Shown: positions 42,464 through 52,294, counted from the stretch's first letter. The stretch is DNA of 64,000 nt from Antrihabitans spumae (GCF_043944905.1 NZ_JBIMSN010000003.1:130176-194175); one strand, 5' to 3'. Made by a program: numbers and translations. The notes: generated by a model not told the origin, from the letters alone.

Positions 42464-44671
42464 ATGGCCAAGAACACCTACGAGCTCGGGCTCGGGCTCA
42501 CCGAAGAGCATCGGGCACTTGCTGATTCGGTCCTATCCTTCGCTGAACGGACGATCACAGCCGAGCACGTGCGTGCCGCTGTCGACTCACCTGTCGAGGA
42601 TAAGTTCCCGCACTACTGGCACGGACTCCAAGCCCAGGATCTCCTCGGGCTGCACGTACCCGAAGGCAACGGCGGCCAGGGTGCCGGACTGATCACCCTC
42701 GCGGTAGCGCTCGAGGCTCTCGGTCGCACCATAGCTCCTGGACCTGTCGTTCCGACCGTGCTGGCCAGTGCGGTGCTGGCAGGAACCGACTCGAAGATCG
42801 GCATCGAGGTGCTTCCCGGCCTTGTCGACGGATCGGCCACTGGTGCAGTCGCTCTCGGACCTCCACTCGATGCGGTGCCCGACAATGCGGGCGGCTACCG
42901 GATCACCGGCGTCGCCGATGCCGTTCTCGGCGGCGAACATGCGGACGTCGTGCTTGTGCCTGCCACGATCGGCGACGACATCAGGTGGGTCGTCCTCGAT
43001 CACGCCGACCTTCAGGTTCGTTCGCAGGACAGCATCGACGTCCTGCGGGGCTCGGCTCGAATCGAAGCGGCCGATGTTCACATCGGTGCCGACCGCGTTC
43101 TCGAGGCACTCGACGAGCGGCGGATCCGGTCGATCGCGGCTGTCGTCCTCGGGGCCGAGGCAATCGGACTGATGTCGTGGTGTGTGTCGACCGCCGCCGA
43201 ATACGCCAAGACGCGTGTGCAATTCGGCCGTCCGATCGGTCAGTTCCAAGGTGTCAAACACAAGTGCGCGCAGATGGGCATCGCTCTCGAGCAAGCCCGC
43301 GCCGTGCTGTGGGATGCGGCGTCGGCTCTCGACAAGGACGAGAGCACAGCCGATTTCGCGGCGGAGATCGCCGCCGTGATCGTCGCCGACGCTGCCGTCG
43401 TATGTGCGCAGGATTGCATTCAGGTGCACGGCGGCATCGGATTCACGTGGGAACACGATGCCCATCTCTACTACCGGCGTGCGCTCGCCATCCGTGGTGC
43501 GCTCGGGTCGGGCGAGGTCAGGGCCAACCGCGTGGCCGAGCAGGCGCTTGCCGGCGTGCTCCGCGCATCCGAACTCGAACTCCCCGCGGAGGCCGAGACG
43601 ATCAGAGCGCAGGTTCGTGAGGAGCTGGCACCCCTGATCGGATTGGATGAGGACGACCAGCTCATCGCACTCGGCGATGGCGGCTGGGTGCAGCCGCATC
43701 TGCCGAAGCCCTACGGACGCAGCGCAACTCCGCTCGAGCAGATCGTGATCGCACAGGAGATCAAGACCGCCGGCATCGCGATGCCGCAGTTGCTGATGGG
43801 CGGCTGGGCGGTTCACGCTGTGGTTGCGCACGGCACCGAGAAGCAGAAGCAGGAGCTCGCAGTACCGACCCTGCGTGGTGATGTCGTGTGGTGCCAGCTG
43901 TTCAGCGAGCCGGGTGCGGGATCTGATCTCGCGTCCTTGACGACCAAAGCCGAGAAGGTCGACGGTGGCTGGAAGATCAACGGCCAGAAGATCTGGACGT
44001 CGGTTGCGCAGTTCTCCGAATGGGCGATGTTGATCGCGCGTACCGATCCGGCTCGCCCGAAACACGAAGGCATCACCTACTTCGTCCTCGACATGTCGAC
44101 ACCGGGCGTCACGGTCCGACCGCTTCGCGAGTTGACAGGTTCGGCACTCTTGAACGAAGTGTTCCTCGACGACGTCTTCATCCCGGACGAGCATGTTGTC
44201 GGTGAGGTGAACGCGGGCTGGCACGTGGCGCGGACAACGCTTGCGGGCGAGCGAGTTGCGTTGAGCCAGAAGATGGAAGCCTATGCGACCGACGCGGACC
44301 TGTTGCGGTTCGCGAAGGGGCGCACGCTGTCGCCGGTGAGTCACTACCGGATCGGCGAACTGGTCGCGCAGAGTCACGCACTCGACGTCATCGGCGCTCG
44401 CGTTGTCCTGAAACAACTTTCAGGTAGCGACGTCAGTACAACGTCGAGTGTCGGGAAGTTGCTCGGTATGGCGCTCGGGCAGGCTATTTCGGAGTTCGTC
44501 GTCGACGAACTCGGACCTGCCGGCGTGGTCGCGGTCCCCGGTGAGCCGAGCGACAAGGCAATGGAGCAACTCCTCGCCGGTCGGGCGACCACCATCTACG
44601 GCGGAACGACCGAGGTGCAGCTCAACGTGATCGGCGAGCGCATGCTCGGCCTGCCGCGTGATCCGGCATGA
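42464..44671 (+). CDS. fadE: Double-length acyl-CoA dehydrogenase, FadE34-like
   Basis: 735-aa protein of two tandem acyl-CoA dehydrogenase folds (about residues 1-385 and 395-735). The first half ends with VHGGIGFTWEHDAHLYYRRA. The second carries LFSEPGAGSDLASL and a C-terminal YGGTTEVQLNVIGERMLGL. Mycobacterial FadE34 has the same architecture and acts on steroid side-chain CoA thioesters. AGGAG sits 7 bases before ATG 42464, and its stop overlaps the CaiB start. It probably makes the first double bond in the pathway. Confidence 0.88.
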   Translation: MAKNTYELGLGLTEEHRALADSVLSFAERTITAEHVRAAVDSPVEDKFPHYWHGLQAQDLLGLHVPEGNGGQGAGLITLAVALEALGRTIAPGPVVPTVLASAVLAGTDSKIGIEVLPGLVDGSATGAVALGPPLDAVPDNAGGYRITGVADAVLGGEHADVVLVPATIGDDIRWVVLDHADLQVRSQDSIDVLRGSARIEAADVHIGADRVLEALDERRIRSIAAVVLGAEAIGLMSWCVSTAAEYAKTRVQFGRPIGQFQGVKHKCAQMGIALEQARAVLWDAASALDKDESTADFAAEIAAVIVADAAVVCAQDCIQVHGGIGFTWEHDAHLYYRRALAIRGALGSGEVRANRVAEQALAGVLRASELELPAEAETIRAQVREELAPLIGLDEDDQLIALGDGGWVQPHLPKPYGRSATPLEQIVIAQEIKTAGIAMPQLLMGGWAVHAVVAHGTEKQKQELAVPTLRGDVVWCQLFSEPGAGSDLASLTTKAEKVDGGWKINGQKIWTSVAQFSEWAMLIARTDPARPKHEGITYFVLDMSTPGVTVRPLRELTGSALLNEVFLDDVFIPDEHVVGEVNAGWHVARTTLAGERVALSQKMEAYATDADLLRFAKGRTLSPVSHYRIGELVAQSHALDVIGARVVLKQLSGSDVSTTSSVGKLLGMALGQAISEFVVDELGPAGVVAVPGEPSDKAMEQLLAGRATTIYGGTTEVQLNVIGERMLGLPRDPA

Positions 44672-45811
44672 GTGGCACCGGTCCGCTGCAGGGTCTGCGG
44701 GTGATCGAGATTGCCAGTCTCGCGCCTGCGCCCTTTGCCTGCATGATCTTGGCCGACCTCGGCGCTGAGGTGATCCGCGTCGAGCGAGCGGGTGACGGCG
44801 GTCAGGGTCTGCTGGCACCGTCCGGGGTACTCGACCCGGGGCCGCCGCTCGATTGCCGTCGACATGAAGACCGATGCAGGACGCGAGATCGTCAGGAAAC
44901 TGGCCGACACTGCGGACATCTTCGTCGAAGGCTTCCGGCCAGGTGTTGCCGAGCGAATCGGTATCGGTCCCGACGACCTGCAAGCCCGAAATCCGCGCCT
45001 GATCTACGGCCGGATGACCGGCTGGGGTCAGGACGGTCCGCTGGCAAGTACTGCCGGTCACGACATCAACTACATCGCCATCGCGGGTGCGCTCGAACCT
45101 ATCGGGCACAAGCGCCAACGCCCCGTCCCGCCGTTGAATCTGTTGGGAGACTTCGGTGGTGGTGGCCTGATGCTCGCGATGGGTGTGCTCGCCGCATTGC
45201 ACGAGCGGACGACGTCGGGTCTCGGGCAGGTCATCGACGCCTCGATGGTCGACGGGGCAGCGTTGCTGACGGCATTTGTGCACGGCATGCACGCGTCCGG
45301 TCTGTGGGACGAGGGACGTGGCGGCAACCTGCTGGATACCGGCCGCGCGTTCTACGACACCTACGAATGCTCGGATGGGCAGTATGTCGCCGTGGGGTGC
45401 GTCGAGCCACACTTCTACGCGGAGTTCCTCGGTCTGCTCGGCCTGAGCAACGACGACCTGCCGATGCAGTTCGACCTCGATCAGGCCGACGTTGCGAAGA
45501 AGCGGATCGGCGAGGTCTTCGCCACGAAAACACGCGACGAGTGGACCGACGTCTTCGCAGCATCGGATGCCTGTGTCTCGCCGGTTCTTTCGCCATGGGA
45601 GGCCCACGAGCATCCGCACAACCAGGCCCGCGGCACGTTCGTCGAGGTCGGTGGCATCCGGCAACCTCCGCCGGCACCGCGCTTCAGTAGAACGCCCGCG
45701 CCGGTACCGCAACCCGGCAGCGATGCTGGCTCCGATACCGAAACGGTGCTCGCCGAACTCGGCTATGAGGCAGCATCGATTGCACAGTTCCGATCGGAAG
45801 GATCGATCTGA
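44668..45811 (+). pseudogene. CaiB/BaiF CoA-transferase, alpha-methylacyl-CoA racemase-like (frame break at 44838-44841)
   Basis: Type III CoA-transferase-fold protein close to alpha-methylacyl-CoA racemase, which interconverts 2R and 2S methyl-branched acyl-CoAs so that beta-oxidation can proceed. The first frame gives GLRVIEIASLAPAPFACMIL and breaks after GVLD. The second continues GRRSIAVDMKTDAGR, then GMTGWGQDGP-like and GHDINYIAIAG segments, to the end. Join needs one base fewer at a GGGG run. Full product about 380 aa. Start overlaps the FadE stop; the next FadE start overlaps its stop. Probably intact in the cell. Confidence 0.8.
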
Positions 45812-46959
45812 TGACGACAACCAAACGCTCCGCTTGGCTGGACGATGATCTCGAGGACCTGCGCGCGCTGGCGCGCTCGTTCTGTGAGAAGCAGATCAAG
45901 CCGAACATCGAGAAGTACATCGACCAGCATCATGTCGACCGCGACCTGTGGAACAAAGCCGGCGAGCTCGGTCTGCTCTGCATGTCGATTCCGGAGGAAT
46001 TCGGTGGCGGGGGAGGCACTTTTGCGCACGAGGCGGTGCTCATCGAAGAGCAGGCGCGGATCGGTGACACGGCATGGGGACAGGCGGTGCACAGTGGCAT
46101 CATCGCCCACTACCTCAACGCGTACGGCACCGACGAGCAGAAGCGGGAATGGTTGCCCAAGATGGCGAGCGGGCAGGTGGTCGGTGCGATCGCGATGACC
46201 GAGCCAGGCACCGGATCCGACCTGCAGGCCGTCAAGGCGAAGGCCGTACGCGAAGGCGACGAGTACGTCATCAACGGCTCGAAGACCTTCATCACCAACG
46301 GCGCCCAAGCGGATCTGATCATCGTCGTGGTCAAGACCGATACGTCCGAAGGGGCGAACGGTATCTCGCTGGTGTTGGTCGAAGCCGATCGTGACGGCTT
46401 CCGCCGTGGACGGGTGCTCGACAAGGTCGGGCAGAAGGGGCAGGACACGTCCGAACTCTTCTTCGAAGACGTCCGGGTGCCGACCTCGAACCTGCTGGGA
46501 ACCCAAGAGGGCCAAGGCTTTTTCCAGCTGATGATGCAGCTGCCGCAGGAACGGCTGATCATCGCGGTCGGGTCGACCGCGGCGATGGAGAACGCACTCG
46601 AGTTCACGATCAAGTACACGAAGGAACGCCACGCGTTCGGCAAGCCGATCTTCAATTTCCAGAACACGAAGTTCAAGCTCGCCGAGGTCGCAACCGAAAC
46701 CCGCATCGCCAGAGTGTTTCTCGACGATTGCATCGTCAAACACCTGCAGGGCCAGCTCGATATCCCGACCGTTGCAATGGCCAAGTGGTGGACGTCCGAC
46801 CGGGCGATGGTCGCGCTCGACGAATGCCTGCAGTTGCACGGTGGGTACGGCTACATGACCGAGTACCCGATCGCCCGGATGTGGGCGGACAACCGTGTGC
46901 AGAAGATCTACGCAGGGACCAACGAGATCATGAAGGAAATCATCTCGCGGTCACTCTGA
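45811..46959 (+). CDS. fadE: Acyl-CoA dehydrogenase
   Basis: 382-aa single-domain enzyme. FAD/substrate segment AIAMTEPGTGSDLQAVK (about residues 128-144). The region QLHGGYGYMTEYPIARMWAD (about 345-364) and C-terminal IYAGTNEIMKEIISRSL include the catalytic-base position used by most family members. It is the last gene of the beta-oxidation operon and its start shares a base with the CaiB stop. Its relatives oxidise short or medium acyl-CoAs, so with the double FadE it may serve a different chain length. Confidence 0.93.
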   Translation: MTTTKRSAWLDDDLEDLRALARSFCEKQIKPNIEKYIDQHHVDRDLWNKAGELGLLCMSIPEEFGGGGGTFAHEAVLIEEQARIGDTAWGQAVHSGIIAHYLNAYGTDEQKREWLPKMASGQVVGAIAMTEPGTGSDLQAVKAKAVREGDEYVINGSKTFITNGAQADLIIVVVKTDTSEGANGISLVLVEADRDGFRRGRVLDKVGQKGQDTSELFFEDVRVPTSNLLGTQEGQGFFQLMMQLPQERLIIAVGSTAAMENALEFTIKYTKERHAFGKPIFNFQNTKFKLAEVATETRIARVFLDDCIVKHLQGQLDIPTVAMAKWWTSDRAMVALDECLQLHGGYGYMTEYPIARMWADNRVQKIYAGTNEIMKEIISRSL

Positions 46960-47190
46960 AAGCAGCGTGTCCAACGCCGCGATGGTCTCGGCGTTGGACA
47001 CGTGCTTGATCGTGATCATCCCGACGGCCTCGGCGCCTGCGATCGCGATGTCGGCGTCGTCGACGAACACGACCTCAGCGGCTGTGACGCCCAGGCGGGT
47101 GCACGCGAGTTCGTAGACCTGCTTCTGTCACCTCGCCGACGTTGGCTTCGAAGATACCTACATCGCTGCCGCACTGGATGCGCAAAATGG
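46951..47190 (-). pseudogene. Remnant of HAD-superfamily hydrolase
   Basis: The minus strand from 47127 down to a TGA at 46951 encodes VYELACTRLGVTAAEVVFVD and DADIAIAGAEAVGMITIKHV, the classic C-terminal HAD motif. In that frame a stop at 47128 blocks the upstream part. In another frame 47130-47190 reads GSDVGIFEANVG, which resembles the segment just before the missing KPDP motif. No N-terminal nucleophile motif DxDxT/V is found. So this is a decayed fragment; its last codons overlap the 3' end of the acyl-CoA dehydrogenase gene. Confidence 0.6.
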
Positions 47191-47314
47191 GTGGTGTGAG
47201 TCGGTCGCCCGCCACCGATGCCGCGGTGACTCGAGCTCCCCGTGACGGCAGTGAACCTCTGCCGGCATTCACCGGGGGATGAGCCCGACGTAGTACCGGG
47301 TACCTTCGTCTTCC

Positions 47315-48058
47315 ATGACCATCGACGCCGAGCTCGCCCCGCTGCCCGACACAGGCTACGTCTACAAGACGTCGTGGCGGCTCGGCACTCCGGATATGGA
47401 CGAGGAGTACCGCCTGCGGGTCGACGGCGTCGCACGCTACATTCAGGAGGTCGGCGCCGAGCATCTCGACGATGCCGATGCGACCGACGATCAGCCGCAC
47501 TGGATCGTGCAACGCACCGTGATCGACGTTCACGAACCGATCGTCTGGCCCGACGTCATCACGTTCCGGCGCTGGTGCGCGGGCTTGTCGACGCGGTGGT
47601 GCGCGATGCGCGTTCAGTTGGAGGGTGCGAACGGCGGGCGGATCGAAACCGAGGCGTTCTGGATCAACATGAACAAGGAAACAGGCGGCCCGGCCAGGCT
47701 CACTGACAGGTTCATGGCCATGATGGCGACAACCACCGACGAACACAGACTGCGCTGGAAGCCGTGGCTCACCGAGCCTGCAACCGACGAGGCAACACTC
47801 GATTTTCCGTTGCGCCGCACCGACGTCGACCATTTTCGACACGTGAACAACACCGTCTACTGGCACGGTGTCCACGAAGTGCTTGCAGACTCGGCGGCAA
47901 TCATCGACGGTCCGTACCGCGCGATCGTTGAGTACAAGAAACCGATCACCCTCGGCGAAGACGTTCGCATTCACACCCTAACGTCCGACGATGCTGTCGA
48001 CCTCTGGTTCGTCGTCGCGGGAGAGGTCCGCGCTGCGGCTCGCCTCACCCCGCGCTGA
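47315..48058 (+). CDS. Acyl-ACP thioesterase (FatA/B-like)
   Basis: 247-aa double-hotdog thioesterase of the acyl-ACP thioesterase family that releases free fatty acid from carrier protein or CoA. The C-terminal hotdog shows DVDHFRHVNNTVYWHGVHE (about residues 170-188), where the Asp and Asn/His positions match the plant-type active site. The ATG lies in a weak context, and about 120 bases upstream are non-coding. It converges with fprB with a 1-base gap. It may return free fatty acids to the FadD encoded in the window. Confidence 0.85.
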   Translation: MTIDAELAPLPDTGYVYKTSWRLGTPDMDEEYRLRVDGVARYIQEVGAEHLDDADATDDQPHWIVQRTVIDVHEPIVWPDVITFRRWCAGLSTRWCAMRVQLEGANGGRIETEAFWINMNKETGGPARLTDRFMAMMATTTDEHRLRWKPWLTEPATDEATLDFPLRRTDVDHFRHVNNTVYWHGVHEVLADSAAIIDGPYRAIVEYKKPITLGEDVRIHTLTSDDAVDLWFVVAGEVRAAARLTPR

Positions 48059-48059
48059 G

Positions 48060-49796
48060 TTATACCAAGGTGGTCGAACCTCTCATCCGCCGAACTACAG
48101 CGAGCGGAAGTCGCTTGCGCGGCTGTGCTTTCGCGACCACATCGGCCATGTCGTCGCGGTCGGTGATCTTGGCTCGGACGCGGTTCTGTTCTGCGCCGCG
48201 CTGCAGCTCGACACGATCGATAGCGTGCCAGCCTGCCCGGTCGACCAACTCGGGTCGACGCGCGCGCACCAACCGCTTCAATGCGGATGCGGGCAACGTC
48301 GGTTGCGCCAATAGGCCCGAATTGAAGTCGTCGACCAGCGCGTTGACCGTCTCTTGCGCGCACGACTTGTTGGTGCCGATGAACCCGCTCGGCCCGCGTT
48401 TGATCCAGCCCGCGACGTAGGCCCCCGTCGAGATCGGACCGTCGCTACCGTCGCGAACACGTCCGTCGGTGTTGGGGATGACGCCCTTCACGTCGTCGAA
48501 CGGAACTCCCGCGATCGGAACGCCGCGGTAGCCGATCGACGTCAAAACCAGACCGGCCTCGACGGTGTCCGTCGCGTCGGTCGCGTGCGTCCGCACTGTG
48601 CCGTCCTTGCTCACGACCAGTGCGTTGCGGACGAACTCGACACCGACCACACGTTCGTCGCCGACGATCCGCGTCGGGGTGGACAAGTACCGCAACGTGA
48701 TTCGCTTACGACCGGCACCCTGACTCGGAACCTCGCGCAACATCGCGAGCTTCTGGGTGACCGAATGTTCCAAGGTCCCATCGGACTCGCGGGCAACGGT
48801 GACCTCGTCGAGCGAAAGGTCGGAGTCCTCGAGGAGGACATCCATATCGGGAGTCGCAAGCAGACCGGAGAACTCGGGAACGGTGAACGCAGACTGCGCG
48901 GGACCACGACGCCCGACGATCACAACTTCTTCGATACGACTGTGCCGCAACGCCTCCAGAGCGTGTTGTGCGATGTCTGTCGTTGCGAGGTGGTCTGGAT
49001 CGGATGTCAGAATTCGTGCGACATCCAGCGCGACATTGCCGTTGCCGATGATGATGGCGTGACGGTGCGACAGGTCGTAGGTCCTGTGCGCATGATCAGG
49101 GTGACCGTTGTACCAGGCGACGAAGTCGGTCGCGGATCCGCAGCCGGCAAGATCGTCGCCAGGGATGTCGAGGCGCCGATCCGACGACGCACCGACGGCG
49201 TAGAGGACCGCGTGATGATGCTCGAGCAGATCCTCGTGCGACAGGTGCTTGCCGATCTCGACGTTGAGGTAGTACTCGAACCCGTCCTGGTCGGCGATTG
49301 TGTCGAACAAGCGAGTCACCTGCTTGGTCTTCTGATGATCGGGTGCGACGCCCGCGCGAACGAGACCGTGCGGAGTCGGCAACCGATCGAAGACGTTGAC
49401 CTGCACATCGGGCTGCGTCAACAACTCGTCGGCCGCATACATCGCTGCCGGACCCGAGCCGATGATCGCGACTCGCAGCGGTTCGCGGCTCTGGTCGACC
49501 GAGGCTGCTGCGATCACCGGAGCAAGCAGTGGCCGAGGCCGTGGCTCCTTGTAGAACTCAGCGTTGATCTGCAGGTAATCCTGTTGTGCATCAGCCAGTT
49601 TCGAGTGCGGCACGATGGCATCGACCGGGCAGGCCGACACGCAGGCACCGCAGTCGACGCATGCAGCCGGGTCGATGTGCAGCATCTCCGCTGTCAGAAA
49701 GTCGGGCTCGTCCGGCGTCGGATGGATGCAGTTGACGGGGCATGCGTATACGCACGACGCGTCGCTACAACAGGATTGAGTGACGACGTGAGGCAT
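48060..49796 (-). CDS. fprB: Ferredoxin-NADP reductase FprB with N-terminal ferredoxin domain
   Basis: 578-aa electron-transfer protein. Residues 1 to about 80 form a 2x[4Fe-4S]-type ferredoxin (CVYACPVNCIHP and CVDCGACVSACPVDAI). The rest is an adrenodoxin-reductase-like FAD/NADPH domain (FAD loop IIGSGPAAMYAADEL near 110-124, NADPH loop IIGNGNVALDVARIL near 250-264, GWIKRGPSGFIGTNK near 475-489). It transfers electrons from NADPH to ferredoxin partners. It lies 13 bases downstream of diiron oxygenase 2, which needs two electrons per turnover, so it may be that enzyme's reductase. Confidence 0.93.
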   Translation of the reverse strand: MPHVVTQSCCSDASCVYACPVNCIHPTPDEPDFLTAEMLHIDPAACVDCGACVSACPVDAIVPHSKLADAQQDYLQINAEFYKEPRPRPLLAPVIAAASVDQSREPLRVAIIGSGPAAMYAADELLTQPDVQVNVFDRLPTPHGLVRAGVAPDHQKTKQVTRLFDTIADQDGFEYYLNVEIGKHLSHEDLLEHHHAVLYAVGASSDRRLDIPGDDLAGCGSATDFVAWYNGHPDHAHRTYDLSHRHAIIIGNGNVALDVARILTSDPDHLATTDIAQHALEALRHSRIEEVVIVGRRGPAQSAFTVPEFSGLLATPDMDVLLEDSDLSLDEVTVARESDGTLEHSVTQKLAMLREVPSQGAGRKRITLRYLSTPTRIVGDERVVGVEFVRNALVVSKDGTVRTHATDATDTVEAGLVLTSIGYRGVPIAGVPFDDVKGVIPNTDGRVRDGSDGPISTGAYVAGWIKRGPSGFIGTNKSCAQETVNALVDDFNSGLLAQPTLPASALKRLVRARRPELVDRAGWHAIDRVELQRGAEQNRVRAKITDRDDMADVVAKAQPRKRLPLAVVRRMRGSTTLV

Positions 49797-49809
49797 ATCG
49801 TCGGCCTTT

Positions 49810-50814
49810 CTACGCCGACGCGCGAACCGGCACGCGGCTCGGCTCGCTGCGGTAGCGCGACGGACGACCATCGATCTTGCAGATCTTCCAGATGGCACGC
49901 GAGACGGGGTTCATCAAGCCGATGTCCTCGGCGAGCATCCGAACGTCGGCGAAGTAGTCCTGCAGAGTCTGACGCGAGGAAGGTGTGTCCCAGAACAGGT
50001 CCTTCTTGACCGATGCCGGAATGTCGAACGTCTTCCAGAACGACGGCGGCGGTACGGCGATGGAGTCGCACAGGACGCGCATGATGACCGGGAAGGCAAG
50101 GGATAGCCCGAAGCGACCGACTGTGCTCATCTGCGGCACATGGTGACTCAGGAACTGGTGCGCGAACGAGATGTGTCGAGCTTCTTCGGCAACGTGAATC
50201 CGCATGACGCCGGCCATGATCGGATGAATTTCTTCGCCCGAACGCAGGATGGCCTTCTGAATGTGGTCGATCGGCTCTTCACCGGCGAGGATGCCGACGA
50301 AAAAGATCTCGGGAAGAATCGTGCCGGCAATCGGAACGATCGGAGCCAGCCATTTGATGCCTGGACGAGCGCCGGGAACGTCGACACCGATCCGGTTGAC
50401 CATCTCCTGGAACATCAGGGTGTGGTTGCACTCTTCGATGACTTCGTGTGTGCAGTAGCGGAATTCGGCAGATCCGTTCGGCTGCTTGAAGACGTGCTGC
50501 ATCAGACCGCCGATGAGCACCGTCTCGAACTGCAGACCGACCTTCGCGACGTTGGCTTGTCGCCACATGCCGATTTCGATCTTCTTCTCGATCGGCAAGG
50601 CCTGGTACCAGGGGTGAGCGCCGAGTGGGTCGCCGTGCTCGGGAAGGATCCACCGTCGGTCGTTCGGGGTCACAGCGAATTCGGGAGAATCCCAATCGAT
50701 GTCGACGTAAGGATCGAAGTGCTTTTGGACCGATCCTTCGGACAGTGCCTTCAAGGATTCCGCGTAGGTGTCGCCGCGCTGCTCATCTGTCGGCGCTGCA
50801 ATCGAGAGTGACAT
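49810..50814 (-). CDS. AurF-family diiron oxygenase (paralogue 2)
   Basis: 334-aa paralogue of the protein at 37125-38114, alike over its whole length. Diiron ligands lie in EVIEECNHTLMFQEM (about residues 119-133) and HVAEEARHISFAHQFL (about 210-225). ATG 50814 is chosen, with AGGAG 5 bases upstream; a TTG codon just before it is in frame. It is followed by fprB, a credible electron donor. An inverted repeat and a GTTAC palindrome upstream suggest TetR control. Confidence 0.86.
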   Translation of the reverse strand: MSLSIAAPTDEQRGDTYAESLKALSEGSVQKHFDPYVDIDWDSPEFAVTPNDRRWILPEHGDPLGAHPWYQALPIEKKIEIGMWRQANVAKVGLQFETVLIGGLMQHVFKQPNGSAEFRYCTHEVIEECNHTLMFQEMVNRIGVDVPGARPGIKWLAPIVPIAGTILPEIFFVGILAGEEPIDHIQKAILRSGEEIHPIMAGVMRIHVAEEARHISFAHQFLSHHVPQMSTVGRFGLSLAFPVIMRVLCDSIAVPPPSFWKTFDIPASVKKDLFWDTPSSRQTLQDYFADVRMLAEDIGLMNPVSRAIWKICKIDGRPSRYRSEPSRVPVRASA

Positions 50815-50867
50815 CAAAGCTCCTCATCGCCAATGCACGGAGCCTCGTTGCGCCGTGCGTAGGAAGT

Positions 50868-50911
50868 GCTGTCAAGGTGCTAGCTGACAGCATCGCTAAA
50901 GTTACTGTAAC
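50868..50911. promoter_or_regulatory. Inverted repeats upstream of diiron oxygenase 2
   Basis: GCTGTCA (50868-50874) and TGACAGC (50885-50891) form a 7-base dyad with a 10-base spacer. GTTAC-t-GTAAC (50901-50911) is a second, perfect palindrome. Both lie in the divergent interval between the oxygenase and the DUF445 gene and are likely operator elements. Confidence 0.5.
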
Positions 50912-51040
50912 GGCTCGTCGCGGTTAAAGCTACGTCCCTGCTCCTGTTGCATGTTTCGTCCCGTCACATCCAGGGCATTCGGTGGTCTGCGCCACATTTT
51001 TGTTGCGACTGAGGGTTTCGATTGGGGATTCGCCGAAAGG

Positions 51041-52294
51041 ATGCCACGGTTCGCCATGCTGACCGAGTTCACCGACCACTGGATCGCCTACTCGTCCGTC
51101 GTTGTCTTGGCCGCGCTCATCGGGTGGGTCACGAAGATCGTCGCCATCGAGATGATGTTCAAGCCGATCGATTTCAAAGGATTCAAGGTAGGACCGTTGC
51201 CCATCGGGTGGCAGGGCATCATCCCGCTGCGTGCCGCGCACATGGCGAGCGTCGCGACCAACAAGATCGTCGGTGAACTCCTCACCCCTGCCGACGTGTG
51301 GGCCCGACTCGATCAGAAGCAGCTGCTCGAAGAAATTCGGGAGCCGCTGCTCACCTCGATGGACGCGATAACTCAAGAGGTCGCCTCGACAATGCAGCCG
51401 GAAATCTGGGCGAACACACCAGGTTTCGTCAAGGACAAGTTGATCCAGCGCATGCGTGAGCGTGGCCCCGACGCCATGAAGCAGATCATGGACGACGTCG
51501 AGGCCAACGTCGAAGAGGTGTTGGATCTCAAATCGCTCGCGACCCGAACCCTTGTGTACGACAAGGAGATCCTGCAGCGTGTGTTCCGCCAGGCGGGTAA
51601 ACGCGAGTGGGCATTCATCAGACGCTTCGGTCTGGGAGCAGGTTTCTGCATCGGTCTGATACAGCTGACTGCATACCTGTGGCTGAAATCGCCACTGATC
51701 AATCCGATCATGGGTGCAATCAACGGGTGGGCGACCGACGCATTCTGTATCAAGGTGTTGCTGTTCAGCCCGAAGCGCCCGAAGAAGTACCTGGGCATCT
51801 TCGAATGGCAAGGACTGTTCCTCAAATATCAGGACGAGGTTGCCGACGAACTGTCTGCGTTGATCGCGGAAAAGGTACTCACGCCGCACGCAATACTCGA
51901 GTCGATGCTGGAGGGCCCGCGTTCCGATCGCTTCTACCTCATCATTCGTCGCCATATCGGGCGGATGGTCGAAGAAGAACTCGGTGTCGCAGCTCCTGCA
52001 GTCAAGGCGGTGATCGGTGCCGACAATCTCGACAAGACCAAGACTCTGATGGCGGAGCGAGTGATGAAGAGCCTGCCGAGGACGATGGAAAACGCGGAGG
52101 GCTACATCGAGGAGACCCTCGACGTCGCCAATCTGCTCGCCGAGCGACTCAAGGAGTTGCCGCCCGAAGAATTCGAGGGTGTCCTCCGCCCAGCCTTCCA
52201 ACAGGACGAATGGATCCTGATCGCGACCGGCGCTGTGCTCGGCGCGTTCGCAGGTGTCGCACAGGACGTCGTCATCCATCAGTTCGCGAAGTGA
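51041..52294 (+). CDS. DUF445 family membrane protein
   Basis: About 417 aa. It starts with a membrane segment (WIAYSSVVVLAALIGWVTK), then the DUF445 signature KIVAIEMMFKPIDFKG. A second copy of the motif lies at GAINGWATDAFCIKVLLFSP, with long amphipathic helices between and a C-terminal membrane helix. The family is widespread and its role is unresolved. The start is uncertain: ATG 51041 (AAAGG upstream, very close), ATG 51056 or an upstream ATG 50951. The next gene follows at 15 bases, so they are co-transcribed. Confidence 0.8.
   Translation: MPRFAMLTEFTDHWIAYSSVVVLAALIGWVTKIVAIEMMFKPIDFKGFKVGPLPIGWQGIIPLRAAHMASVATNKIVGELLTPADVWARLDQKQLLEEIREPLLTSMDAITQEVASTMQPEIWANTPGFVKDKLIQRMRERGPDAMKQIMDDVEANVEEVLDLKSLATRTLVYDKEILQRVFRQAGKREWAFIRRFGLGAGFCIGLIQLTAYLWLKSPLINPIMGAINGWATDAFCIKVLLFSPKRPKKYLGIFEWQGLFLKYQDEVADELSALIAEKVLTPHAILESMLEGPRSDRFYLIIRRHIGRMVEEELGVAAPAVKAVIGADNLDKTKTLMAERVMKSLPRTMENAEGYIEETLDVANLLAERLKELPPEEFEGVLRPAFQQDEWILIATGAVLGAFAGVAQDVVIHQFAK

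Noticed and set aside
42587..44416. Very long open frame (609 codons) on the minus strand
   Set aside because: It lies exactly opposite the double acyl-CoA dehydrogenase and its translation shows no family resemblance. Long antisense frames are a normal result of high GC at third codon positions.
44420..45820. 466-codon minus-strand frame
   Set aside because: Antisense shadow of the CaiB gene; no ribosome site and no recognisable motif.
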